Source of the DNA: an uncultured Sphingomonadaceae bacterium
GTDB lineage: Bacteria; Pseudomonadota; Alphaproteobacteria; Sphingomonadales; Sphingomonadaceae
Length of the DNA stretch: 64,000 nt
NCBI GenBank assembly: GCA_913060895.1
Contig: CAJXSN010000002.1
Location: forward strand, 62,001-126,000
Direction: 5' to 3'
Both the position numbers and the translations under genes were made by a program. The notes under the pieces are model-generated. The model made no database searches and was not told where the DNA came from. It saw nothing but the letters and a program-made list of their open reading frames with translations. Below are positions 48,956 to 57,772 of the stretch, in pieces; within the stretch, counting starts at the first letter, position 1, and each line of letters opens with the position of its first letter.

Positions 48956-49740
48956 TGAAGACGCCAGACAACGCTGCCATGCAGACGCAGAACAACTTGC
49001 AGCGTGCCTTTCCGGAAATCGGTGCAGGCGGTTTCAGCCGGGTGGATGGAACGGTGTCGTTTTACACTCGGATCAATGCGCTGGCCCGCCCTGACATGAC
49101 TGTTCTGGATTTGGGGGCCGGACGTGGCGGACAGATCCACGATGCCGACACACCATTTCTGAAGAACTTGCTCACACTGAAAGGGAAAGTTTCAAGCCTG
49201 CATGGGGCTGATGTCGACCCTGTTGTCGAACAAAACCCTTTCATCGACCAGGCCCACATCATTGTTCCGGACGAACCATTGCCCTTCGCAAACAATCAGT
49301 TCGATCTCATCTTCGCCGATTGGGTGTTGGAGCATGTCGCGACGCCGGAATTATTCTCTCGGGAAGTCGACAGGATCCTGAAGCCGAATGGCTGGTTCTG
49401 CGCCCGAACCCCCAATCGGTGGGGTCTGACAGGTATGGCAACACGCGCAGTCCCCTCAAAATATCACGCACGGATCGTGGGTAAGTTGCAGCCGGGGCGG
49501 ATCGCAGAGGATGTGTTCCCAACATGTTATAAACTGAATTCGCATAGCGACCTCGATCGCCATTTTCCCTCGGAAAAATTTCAGAATTACAGCTTCAACC
49601 ACAACGCAGAGCCGCCCTATGTACAGCGTTCTCGGATGGCTATGGCAGCGGTGTTCGCATTCTTCCGGGTAGCGCCGTCGATAATGGGCACCAATCTATT
49701 CGTATTCTTACAAAAAAAGCCGGTAGAGGGTGGATCATGA
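48955..49740 (+). CDS. Class I SAM-dependent methyltransferase
   Basis: MTVLDLGAGRGGQ, PFANNQFDLIFADWVLEHVATPELFSREVDRILKPNGWF. Confidence 0.85.
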   Translation: MKTPDNAAMQTQNNLQRAFPEIGAGGFSRVDGTVSFYTRINALARPDMTVLDLGAGRGGQIHDADTPFLKNLLTLKGKVSSLHGADVDPVVEQNPFIDQAHIIVPDEPLPFANNQFDLIFADWVLEHVATPELFSREVDRILKPNGWFCARTPNRWGLTGMATRAVPSKYHARIVGKLQPGRIAEDVFPTCYKLNSHSDLDRHFPSEKFQNYSFNHNAEPPYVQRSRMAMAAVFAFFRVAPSIMGTNLFVFLQKKPVEGGS

Positions 49741-50975
49741 AGCCCTTCAACCACCTTAGTTCTGCAGTTTTTCCGCTTCTGCTGATTGTCGGATGCACAC
49801 CCGTTGAGAGCCGGGATTTTTTCCCTGATGACGGGCTGGACGATGCGGAAGAGCTCCAAGCCGAAATCGATGCCACAGCAGCGATGGGCGGCGGTACAGT
49901 AGCTCTGGATAACGGCACCTACAATTTGTCGCGCCCTGTCTACCTGCGCGATAATGTTGTATTGCAGGGCAATGGACCGAAGACGATCCTAACCAACGAA
50001 GGATTAAACGGAAAGTCCACTTGGGGGGGCGTGACCCTGTTTGCAGGCAATTTGGCAGCTGCAAGCTTCACATATAATGGCGGGCGAGGCCATCGCGGAT
50101 ACCGGGTACAACGCACCGGCGCTGCGTCAGTCCGGTTTGCAGATTGCACCGCACCAACGACAAAACCGGTGGCCGGCGATGTGGTCTGGTTGGCCTCAGA
50201 AAAAGGCGAGGAAGGCAGGGGCGGCTGGCATCGTCCTTATTCCGGCGAAATGCATCTGGTGACCAGCATTTCCGATTGCACTATTACTTTTGCAGACCCG
50301 GTAGAAATAGCAAACACTCACCTGATCGACTTGCATTGGCCTGAAACGGATAGGGTTCGCTACTCGGATGTAGAACGTAATCGCCCGATCAAATTTGCAG
50401 CTGTTCGCAATTTGCAGTTGCGCTCTTCTGCTAGCCAGGCAATGCTGACAACCGGCTGTTATAAATGTGTATTTGACGGACTGACCATCGGGCGCAGCCG
50501 CAGACTGTTGGCGGTTCAAGGCATGCGGAACGGTATCTATCGCAACATTAGCGGTATGTTCGAAGAGCGCGGAATCGAGTTCGCCATGTTTGCCACTAAC
50601 AATGTCGTGGAAAATATCTCCGGACGTTACGAGCCGCGGATTGGGTATCCGTTACGCCCTGTTGTCCGCTTGGGCGAAAGCTCCCGCGACAATGTCATCC
50701 GGAATGTCCAGTTCAATCTTCTCAATGCTGCAGATGTTGCGAACCCAATTCGCTTTGATGAAAGTTCGAACAATATTCTGGAAGATATCGTTCTGACAGT
50801 AAATGATGACGCTCGCCCACCAAAATTTATCTATCGCCCGGAGGGTGCCAAGCGGGGACAAAGTCTTACTTTGCCCGCCGGGACGAATCTTAGGGGTGTA
50901 AAACAATGTTCTCGCATTCATGAGGCTCCTAAAGGAAGCCCTACATCTGAACCGCTAAGCTGCGAGGAATTCTGA
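49737..50975 (+). CDS. Lipoprotein with predicted right-handed beta-helix (pectate-lyase-superfamily-like)
   Basis: Lipobox LLIVGC; DDAEELQAEIDATAAMGGGTVALDNGTYNLSRPVYLRDNVVLQGNG; repeated N-rich beta-helix-like turns. Confidence 0.65.
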   Translation: MKPFNHLSSAVFPLLLIVGCTPVESRDFFPDDGLDDAEELQAEIDATAAMGGGTVALDNGTYNLSRPVYLRDNVVLQGNGPKTILTNEGLNGKSTWGGVTLFAGNLAAASFTYNGGRGHRGYRVQRTGAASVRFADCTAPTTKPVAGDVVWLASEKGEEGRGGWHRPYSGEMHLVTSISDCTITFADPVEIANTHLIDLHWPETDRVRYSDVERNRPIKFAAVRNLQLRSSASQAMLTTGCYKCVFDGLTIGRSRRLLAVQGMRNGIYRNISGMFEERGIEFAMFATNNVVENISGRYEPRIGYPLRPVVRLGESSRDNVIRNVQFNLLNAADVANPIRFDESSNNILEDIVLTVNDDARPPKFIYRPEGAKRGQSLTLPAGTNLRGVKQCSRIHEAPKGSPTSEPLSCEEF

Positions 50976-51839
50976 GTGTCCGTCGCTTGTCCATTGCACA
51001 AAAGCGGCTTTGCCGAACGTGCGGAACATGGTTGGAGCGCTCCGACATCGGCTTTTCTGTCTGCTCGTCACTTGGCTCGTAAATCCGTGCTAGCACTGGC
51101 AAACCAGACTTTTAGAGAGCCGACCGGCAACTTCGTTCGCTGCCTGTACGGCCATGCTGTGTTTCCAGAGCAGCGCGAAACACTGCGCAATCTTGTGCGG
51201 TATTGCCGGAACCGGGGCGAGTTTATCACTACAGCGCAGTTGCGCACCATAGTCGAAAGCGGCGAAGAGCCGGATGGACGCTTTTTTCATCTCTCCTTCG
51301 ATGATGGGTTCGCGAACGTGTACGAAGAAGGCGGCGCAGTATTGGCGGAGGAAGGCGTTCCATATGTCATGTTCATTGCCACCGACCTGATCGGTGCTTC
51401 GCTGGAGAAAATGCAGGCCTATAATGACACGGCGCTGAAATACCGCCAGCCTTTACGAACGATGACTTGGGATCAAGTGCGCCAGAGCATTGCGGACGGC
51501 GCGGAAATTGGGTGCCACACTCAAACGCATGCGCGCCTCTCACATATCTCTTGCGATACCGTTCAATTGGTAGCGGAGATCAGCGAAGCAAAGTCGATTA
51601 TCGAGAATGAAACAGGCCGTGTATGCGACGCTTTTGCGTGGCCTTTCGGCAAACATGCCGACATCGATGAAGCGGCTCTTACTGCGATCAAGGATGCCGG
51701 TTTCTCAATTTGCTTCAGTGCCGAACGCGGTGCGGTGGTACCGGGACAGGACAGTATGTTCGAAATCCCCCGGCATCAGTTGGAACTTCACTGGCCGAAG
51801 TGGGAACTCGAACTGTTCGCTCGGGGTTATCGGGATTAA
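50976..51839 (+). CDS. Polysaccharide deacetylase family protein (GTG start)
   Basis: GRFFHLSFDDGFANVYEEGGAVLAEEGVPYVMFIATDLIG, EIGCHTQTHARLSHIS, AFAWPFGKHADIDEAALTAIKDAGF. Confidence 0.88.
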   Translation: MSVACPLHKSGFAERAEHGWSAPTSAFLSARHLARKSVLALANQTFREPTGNFVRCLYGHAVFPEQRETLRNLVRYCRNRGEFITTAQLRTIVESGEEPDGRFFHLSFDDGFANVYEEGGAVLAEEGVPYVMFIATDLIGASLEKMQAYNDTALKYRQPLRTMTWDQVRQSIADGAEIGCHTQTHARLSHISCDTVQLVAEISEAKSIIENETGRVCDAFAWPFGKHADIDEAALTAIKDAGFSICFSAERGAVVPGQDSMFEIPRHQLELHWPKWELELFARGYRD

Positions 51840-51842
51840 GAG

Positions 51843-52913
51843 ATGGCTCTCTGGTCTATCCCTCGGTCCCGTAAACGTCTGACCATTTTTGGTGCGTATG
51901 GCGGCATTAACGCCGGCGATGAGATGATATTGCGTGCGCTCCTGCAACGGATTGTCCGTGAATCTGGTGCAGATCAACACGCACGTGTGATCGTAGACCG
52001 CCTACCAAAAGGCCCATCACTAACCAAAGACTACGTTGCACGGGATGTTGTGCCTGTCAGTTTCCGTGACATCGCACGCAGTTTGTCAGGTAGCTGGGGT
52101 TCCGATCTGGTGATCGGTGGCGGGCAGGTTATCGACGGACTCAATGGGATTAAATATCCACTGTTGCAACTGGCGCAAGCTCTGATTTCAAAAGCATCGG
52201 GGGGCCAAGTTAGCATTCTTGGTGCCAGCTGTGCCCGGCTTGAAAACAGCGGCGTTCGTGCCGTGTATGCGCGGCTCTTTGCTGCTTGCGACGCAATTTC
52301 GGCCCGTGACGAGCATTCAGCGCAAGATATTAGAGCAATTGGCGGTACCAACCTTTGTCCTGTCAAAACGGAGGCGGATCTTGTTTTCGGGATGCGGGAT
52401 ACGATCACCAGCAATACGCCGCTTGCCGATCGCAAGCTTATCCTACTTGCACCGCATCACGCCCCCTCATTGCCACTCACTGACGTTGAAGCATCGGCGC
52501 TATTGCTGGAAAAGCTTAGTAAACTCGGTGGAGATCACGAGGTTCGGTTGATCCTGCACGATGACAGACCTGATTTCGATACCCACTTCGTAAGGCGCCT
52601 GCGTGCTATAATGGGCGACGCTATGCCCTCTGCCTCCAATCCGAAAACCACCGATGAGACTATCGCATTGTATCAACAGGCAAGGATGGTGATTAGTGTC
52701 CGTATGCATCCTATCATCATCGGGGCCTGTGCAGGAGCGGCCTGTGTTCCCATAAAAGGCAGCCGGAAGCAGGAGGATCTGGCGGGCAGGATCGGACTGA
52801 CGACAGTTGCCCTCACAGATGCTGCAAGCAAGTCACCTGAAGCACTACAAAAATGGTTCGACTGTTTGCCTGATCAAACCGCGCTTCGCGATCTGGAACG
52901 TCTTGCCAAATGA
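51843..52913 (+). CDS. Polysaccharide pyruvyl transferase family protein
   Basis: FGAYGGINAGDEMILRALLQ, DLVIGGGQVIDGLNGIKYPLLQLAQALISKASGGQVSILGASC, MVISVRMHPIIIGACAGA. Confidence 0.88.
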   Translation: MALWSIPRSRKRLTIFGAYGGINAGDEMILRALLQRIVRESGADQHARVIVDRLPKGPSLTKDYVARDVVPVSFRDIARSLSGSWGSDLVIGGGQVIDGLNGIKYPLLQLAQALISKASGGQVSILGASCARLENSGVRAVYARLFAACDAISARDEHSAQDIRAIGGTNLCPVKTEADLVFGMRDTITSNTPLADRKLILLAPHHAPSLPLTDVEASALLLEKLSKLGGDHEVRLILHDDRPDFDTHFVRRLRAIMGDAMPSASNPKTTDETIALYQQARMVISVRMHPIIIGACAGAACVPIKGSRKQEDLAGRIGLTTVALTDAASKSPEALQKWFDCLPDQTALRDLERLAK

Positions 52914-54016
52914 CCGTACACGGGAATGATAGGCACCGACCTATGAATGAAATTCCTTTGTTGTTTGTAGGCCCCCTACCCCCACCTGTGCACGGTCAAG
53001 CCAACAGTACACAGTACGTGCTCAATCTCGTTCGGAGCGAACTTGCCCGTCCAGTCCGGGTTATCAATACAAGTGAGCGCGGGGTTATCGGCAATGCAGG
53101 TCGGATGCATCGCCTCGCCAGCCATCTGCTGGCTGCGAATGCAATCATTACTGGTCAATATGCTTGCGCATATTTGTCGGTAAATGCGCGTGGAGGCCTT
53201 GTTTTAACACGACTGCTTGCCCGCTTGGCAAAACTGCGAAAAATTCCGGTCGTATTTCATCATCACTATTATTGGCATTTCGCAGAATTCGACAAAGCAG
53301 TCGAAGCTATGGCACGAGCTGCTGGCCCGAGTGCATGGCATGTGACAAATTGCGTAGATATGTCGCGGCAAATGGAAGCCATCTACCCCGCGATCAGACG
53401 GACCGCCGCTTTCAGCAATATTGGCGCTGTACGTGTTCGGGCGATAGATAAGCGAGGGCGCGACAAATCAGCCAGCCCAACCTTGGGGCACATGAGCAAT
53501 CTGTCAAAGGCCAAGGGTATCGAGAAATTATTCGAGGCTTTCCGAAGCGTTAAGGCAGAGTGGAGCGAGGCCCGACTCATTGTTGGCGGCCCCATAGCCG
53601 ATGAAGTTGCGGAGCGGGCGGTGGCGGACGCAAAAGTCGAATTTGGCAATTCAGTCGAATTTCTCGGTCCGCTATCGGACGCGGACAAGCCTGAATTTTT
53701 TGAGCGGATTGATGTGTTTTTCAATCCCACTACGGGCGACACACAGGGCATCGTTAATCTGGAGGCGTTGGCGTCGGGAGTCCCCGTAGTTGCTACTGCC
53801 CTGTGCTGTATTCCGTCGGACATCGGTGAAACCGGTGGTTTGGTCGCATCGCACGAGCAATTGACGCAGAGCTTGCTCGAATATCTGGATAATAACAAGG
53901 ACAGGTTGTCAGAAGCTGGAACAAAGGCTCAGAAGCGGTTTGACGAGCTATGGGACCATCACGTGGTGGAGCAGAAGCACTTGATGACAATCCTTGATAG
54001 ACCGGAAAATCCCTAA
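52910..54016 (+). CDS. GT4-family glycosyltransferase
   Basis: LLFVGPLPPPVHGQANSTQYV, GHMSNLSKAKGIEKLFEAF, FFNPTTGDTQGIVNLEALASGVPVVAT. Confidence 0.87.
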   Translation: MTVHGNDRHRPMNEIPLLFVGPLPPPVHGQANSTQYVLNLVRSELARPVRVINTSERGVIGNAGRMHRLASHLLAANAIITGQYACAYLSVNARGGLVLTRLLARLAKLRKIPVVFHHHYYWHFAEFDKAVEAMARAAGPSAWHVTNCVDMSRQMEAIYPAIRRTAAFSNIGAVRVRAIDKRGRDKSASPTLGHMSNLSKAKGIEKLFEAFRSVKAEWSEARLIVGGPIADEVAERAVADAKVEFGNSVEFLGPLSDADKPEFFERIDVFFNPTTGDTQGIVNLEALASGVPVVATALCCIPSDIGETGGLVASHEQLTQSLLEYLDNNKDRLSEAGTKAQKRFDELWDHHVVEQKHLMTILDRPENP

Positions 54017-54834
54017 TGAAGCCAGATTTCCTCATTATCGGCGCGATGAAATGCGGGACGACTACGTTGTTTCGCGATTTGTCGAAACACCCGTCGATAT
54101 TCGCACCGGGTAATAAGGAACCCGAGGTGTTCCTGCGAGACGTGCAGCCCCGCGACCACGCTGCGGACTATGCTGCATTGTTTGCCGGTGCTGATGCCCG
54201 CCAATTAAAGGGTGAGGCCTCGACCGCTTATACCAAACGCCCGGACATTGTTGATATTCCGGATCGAGCGCTGGCTCTGTGCGGCCCAGACCTAAAATTG
54301 ATCTACCTACGTCGTGATCCTGTAGCGCGCATTGCCAGCCATTACAGACATGCGCTGGAACATGGGACGATTACCGTCCCCTTCTCCGTTGCATTACGTC
54401 AACATCCCGAATTGATCGCTTACACTCGTTATGATTGGCAACTGGAACTATGGCACCAAGCTTTTGGTCGTGAAGCAATTATGGTTCTCGAACTGGAGGA
54501 TTATTCCGCGAACCGTCAGAAGAAACTCGCTGAAGTACTGCATTTCCTGGGATTGAGTGCATCGGAGATGCCTTCCATCGATCCAGAAGAACACGCCAAC
54601 ACAGCCGGAGAGGCAAAAACAATAAGAAACCCTCTGTTGCGCAGTGTGATCTACTCCAATTTTTATCAAAACAAGATCAAAACGCTGTTTTCCGACGAGT
54701 TACGCGCGAAAGTACGAAAGGCCATTCTGCCTTCTCCGGAACGGGCCGAACTTGATATTTCTTCAGCCGACCGTGTCTTTATCAAAGAAAGTCTATCGTC
54801 CAACTCGCCAATCCGCGAAGAGCCTGCTGTATGA
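54016..54834 (+). CDS. Sulfotransferase domain protein (1)
   Basis: PDFLIIGAMKCGTTTLFRDLSKHPSIFAPGNKEPEVF (PAPS-binding 5'-PSB), LKLIYLRRDPVARIASHYRHALEHG (3'-PB). Confidence 0.9.
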   Translation: MKPDFLIIGAMKCGTTTLFRDLSKHPSIFAPGNKEPEVFLRDVQPRDHAADYAALFAGADARQLKGEASTAYTKRPDIVDIPDRALALCGPDLKLIYLRRDPVARIASHYRHALEHGTITVPFSVALRQHPELIAYTRYDWQLELWHQAFGREAIMVLELEDYSANRQKKLAEVLHFLGLSASEMPSIDPEEHANTAGEAKTIRNPLLRSVIYSNFYQNKIKTLFSDELRAKVRKAILPSPERAELDISSADRVFIKESLSSNSPIREEPAV

Positions 54835-55577
54835 ACTTTGCTTTCAAAACCAAGATGGCAATGCGCAACAATCCGGTGCTGTTCCGGCTACTGTACACCA
54901 GTCGAGAGACGCCGATGATGAAGCGCCGCGTAGTGCGTCCGAATGACGCCGCGTTAATTGAGGGCTTCCCACGCTCTGCCAACACCTTTGCCAGTTATGC
55001 ATTTTTGATCAGCCAAGGCGATGACATTAAGTTCGGCAATCATTTCCACAGCCCCGCCCAATTTGCCTTGGCGCGCCAATATGGCGTCCCTGCGCTGCTT
55101 GTAATCCGTGAACCGGTGGCTGCCTGCCTGTCCTTCGTCATTTTTGACGGATCGATGGAGCCACGCGAAGCTCTTCAGCGTTACATTTCTTTTCACGAGC
55201 CATTGATAAATCGGACCGAACATTTCTGCGTGGCTCCGTTCGACGAGGTTACCAAGAACTTTGGCAAATCTATTGCGCGAATGAATACCCAATTCGGTAC
55301 CAACTTTAGCAATTTCGATCACGATGATGAGTCCGAAAAGCGCGTGTTTGACCGGATCGCTGCAGACCGAGCGAAGCGAGCAGAAAAATTTGGTGATCGC
55401 TACCGTGACCCCATGCGCGCTACAGTTCCCACCGCTGAGAAGCAGGCGCGGAAAAACGACCTCCGCCGCGCTTTTGACGAGCCCGAACTCGCTCCGTTGG
55501 TCATACGGGCGAGACAACTCTTCGATGGCTTGACTGCCGGATTGGAACAGGGAACGCGACGCCGAAACCCGCGATGA
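54831..55577 (+). CDS. Sulfotransferase-like P-loop protein (2), divergent
   Basis: ALIEGFPRSANTFASYAFL replaces the canonical PKSGTT loop; LLVIREPVAACLSFVIFD resembles the RDPxxxxxS region. Confidence 0.6.
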   Translation: MNFAFKTKMAMRNNPVLFRLLYTSRETPMMKRRVVRPNDAALIEGFPRSANTFASYAFLISQGDDIKFGNHFHSPAQFALARQYGVPALLVIREPVAACLSFVIFDGSMEPREALQRYISFHEPLINRTEHFCVAPFDEVTKNFGKSIARMNTQFGTNFSNFDHDDESEKRVFDRIAADRAKRAEKFGDRYRDPMRATVPTAEKQARKNDLRRAFDEPELAPLVIRARQLFDGLTAGLEQGTRRRNPR

Positions 55578-56893
55578 CAACAGGTTTGCAATCTCTCAAA
55601 GACACCTTCGTCAAGCGGGCGAAAGGCGGTTCCATCCGACGGTTTTCACTCTCGATGTCAGCTGCGGTGCTGGGCCGTCTTTCGCTGCTGGCTCTTAGCA
55701 TTCTTGTTGCCCGCAGTCTGGGTGCAACCGACTACGGAGCATTCACATTTGCCACAGGCCTCGCGCTGGTGCTGGGGCAGTTTGCCGGATTGGGTTGGCC
55801 CACACTGATGAACAGACTTATCCCGGGGTTCAAAAAGGATGGTGACTGGAGTTCAATGCGTGGACTGCTGCGCGCAGGCCCAGCGATCATTCTGACAGCG
55901 TCGCTCGTCTTTTCAAGCGTACTAGTGATCGTATCTTATCGGGTCGGCGAGCTTCGGCTCTCCTTTATACTGTCCGCGTTGCTTACCCCGCCGTTCGCTT
56001 TTTGCATCCTGCGGCGCCAGCAGTTGGCAGCGCTGAAGAAGGCACACTTTGGGATGCTTCTCGATCAGGGATTTGGCGCTCTCGTGACAGTCGGTCTGCT
56101 GTTGATCCTAGGGGGGCTGACGTTGGGTGAGACCGTTGTCGCCTATGCTATAGCTACGCTGGGAGGCACTATGATTGGCGCATCACTTGTGCGCAAATTT
56201 TCTCCGGTCGAGGTGTTTGCAGCAAAGGCGACCTACCGTTTGGCACCTTGGATGGCGACTGCTTTTCCAATCATGATCGGCCTTTCGGCAAAGCTGCTCT
56301 TAGGCAAGACCGACGTCCTCCTGCTCGCTCCACTCGCTGGGCTAGAGGCATCGGGAATATACGGTGCTGCCTGGCGTTTGACATACATTCTTACTTTTCC
56401 CCAAGTCGTCCTGATGACTCTCGTCACCCCCGCCCTCAGCGAAGCGTTTACCAGTGGTCAAGCAGCGCGAGCGCGGCGAATTGTGTTTCTGTCGCTCGGC
56501 TTTACGACGCTGACGACAGCTCCCTTCATCGTCGCATTCTTTGTCTTTGGGCCACAGATCATCGGGCTGATATTCGGTCCCGGTTTTGAAAACGCCACTG
56601 TGCCCCTGCAAATATTGTCTCTCGGACAATTGGCTGTCAGTTTCTCCATGGTCTTTGCCTCCGTCCTGATGATGGGAGGAAGAGAGCGCCTGTTTGCAGG
56701 ATGGAACGTGATACTTCTCGCAATCAATATAGCGGCCTGTCTGATCCTGATCCCGTCGCTTGGTCCCATAGGGGCAGCGATTGCAATGGCGGGTACTGCA
56801 GGGCTGCTTTTGCTTGGTCAGGCTGCGCTGGCTTGGCAACTCGTCTTGCGGAGACCAATTGGACAATTGAAAGCGCAATACAATGTCGAGTAA
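55574..56893 (+). CDS. Oligosaccharide flippase (Wzx-like)
   Basis: 439 aa, 12+ TM; AVLGRLSLLALSILVARSLGATDYGAFTFATGLALVLGQFAGLGWPTLMNRLIP. Confidence 0.88.
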   Translation: MTTGLQSLKDTFVKRAKGGSIRRFSLSMSAAVLGRLSLLALSILVARSLGATDYGAFTFATGLALVLGQFAGLGWPTLMNRLIPGFKKDGDWSSMRGLLRAGPAIILTASLVFSSVLVIVSYRVGELRLSFILSALLTPPFAFCILRRQQLAALKKAHFGMLLDQGFGALVTVGLLLILGGLTLGETVVAYAIATLGGTMIGASLVRKFSPVEVFAAKATYRLAPWMATAFPIMIGLSAKLLLGKTDVLLLAPLAGLEASGIYGAAWRLTYILTFPQVVLMTLVTPALSEAFTSGQAARARRIVFLSLGFTTLTTAPFIVAFFVFGPQIIGLIFGPGFENATVPLQILSLGQLAVSFSMVFASVLMMGGRERLFAGWNVILLAINIAACLILIPSLGPIGAAIAMAGTAGLLLLGQAALAWQLVLRRPIGQLKAQYNVE

Positions 56894-57725
56894 TTTTGTA
56901 CAAAGCACGGTTCTTCGATCCATTGCTCTTCGGGCAGTGCGAACTGCAGCGCGAGCGCAATTCTGGCGCACCGGGCCCCGTGTTTTCGTCAATTCTATTC
57001 CCAAGGCAGGCACACACTTGCTCACCTCCGAGCTTGACCGAATAACTCCATTACAGAATTGCCGCCTACACTTGAATGCCGCCCAATTGGGCACGAATGA
57101 TGCTGCTGACGGCGGCGCACCATCGATAAATAAGGAGAGTTTATCACATCAGATTGGCACTGTGCGGGGCAGCCAGTACTTTACCGGACATCTTCCGTGG
57201 TCCGTAGAGCTGCAGTCCGTATTATCTTCGGCTGATATCAGCAGTATTTTCATATTGCGTGATCCCCGCGATATCCTGGTTTCCCGTTATCACTATGTGA
57301 CCGCGCTTAGACGGCACCACCTTCACGATTTTCTAACGAGCGTTTCTGATAAGCCGGTCGATGTGTATCGCAAGTTGGTGCTCGGGCATGAAGGCGCCCC
57401 CTTTATTCGCCCTATGCGTCATATGCTGCGCCAATACTTGCCTTGGCAAGCTGCTTCTGGAGTATTGACGGTACGTTTCGAAGATTTGGTTGGAGCAAGA
57501 GGCGGCGGAAATGATGCTATCAAGCAGCTTTGGCTGGAGAAAATTGCGGGGCACATCGGCGTAGCATTGAATAACAGGCAATTTGAACCGTCAGCCCCCC
57601 CAAAAAAGACGCCAACCTTGCGCAAAGGAAAAGCCGGTGCCTGGAGCGACGAACTCCCTTCCGAAATAGCCTCTCTTATCGACGAGGAATGCGGGCCGGA
57701 AATGATGGCTATCGGTTATCCGTAA
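56883..57725 (+). CDS. Sulfotransferase domain protein (3)
   Basis: RVFVNSIPKAGTHLLTSELDRI (5'-PSB), SIFILRDPRDILVSRYHYVTAL (3'-PB). Confidence 0.87.
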   Translation: MSSNFVQSTVLRSIALRAVRTAARAQFWRTGPRVFVNSIPKAGTHLLTSELDRITPLQNCRLHLNAAQLGTNDAADGGAPSINKESLSHQIGTVRGSQYFTGHLPWSVELQSVLSSADISSIFILRDPRDILVSRYHYVTALRRHHLHDFLTSVSDKPVDVYRKLVLGHEGAPFIRPMRHMLRQYLPWQAASGVLTVRFEDLVGARGGGNDAIKQLWLEKIAGHIGVALNNRQFEPSAPPKKTPTLRKGKAGAWSDELPSEIASLIDEECGPEMMAIGYP

Positions 57726-57772
57726 TCGGGCCTACGAGCCCAGTCGCGATATTTCACCTGCAGCGATAACAG

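Noticed and set aside
54954-55580. 208-aa minus-strand ORF opposite sulfotransferase-like 2
   Set aside because: Antisense shadow; the plus-strand frame is coupled by ATGA overlaps to its neighbours.
56342-57094. 250-aa minus-strand ORF
   Set aside because: Antisense to flippase and sulfotransferase 3; low-complexity polar composition.
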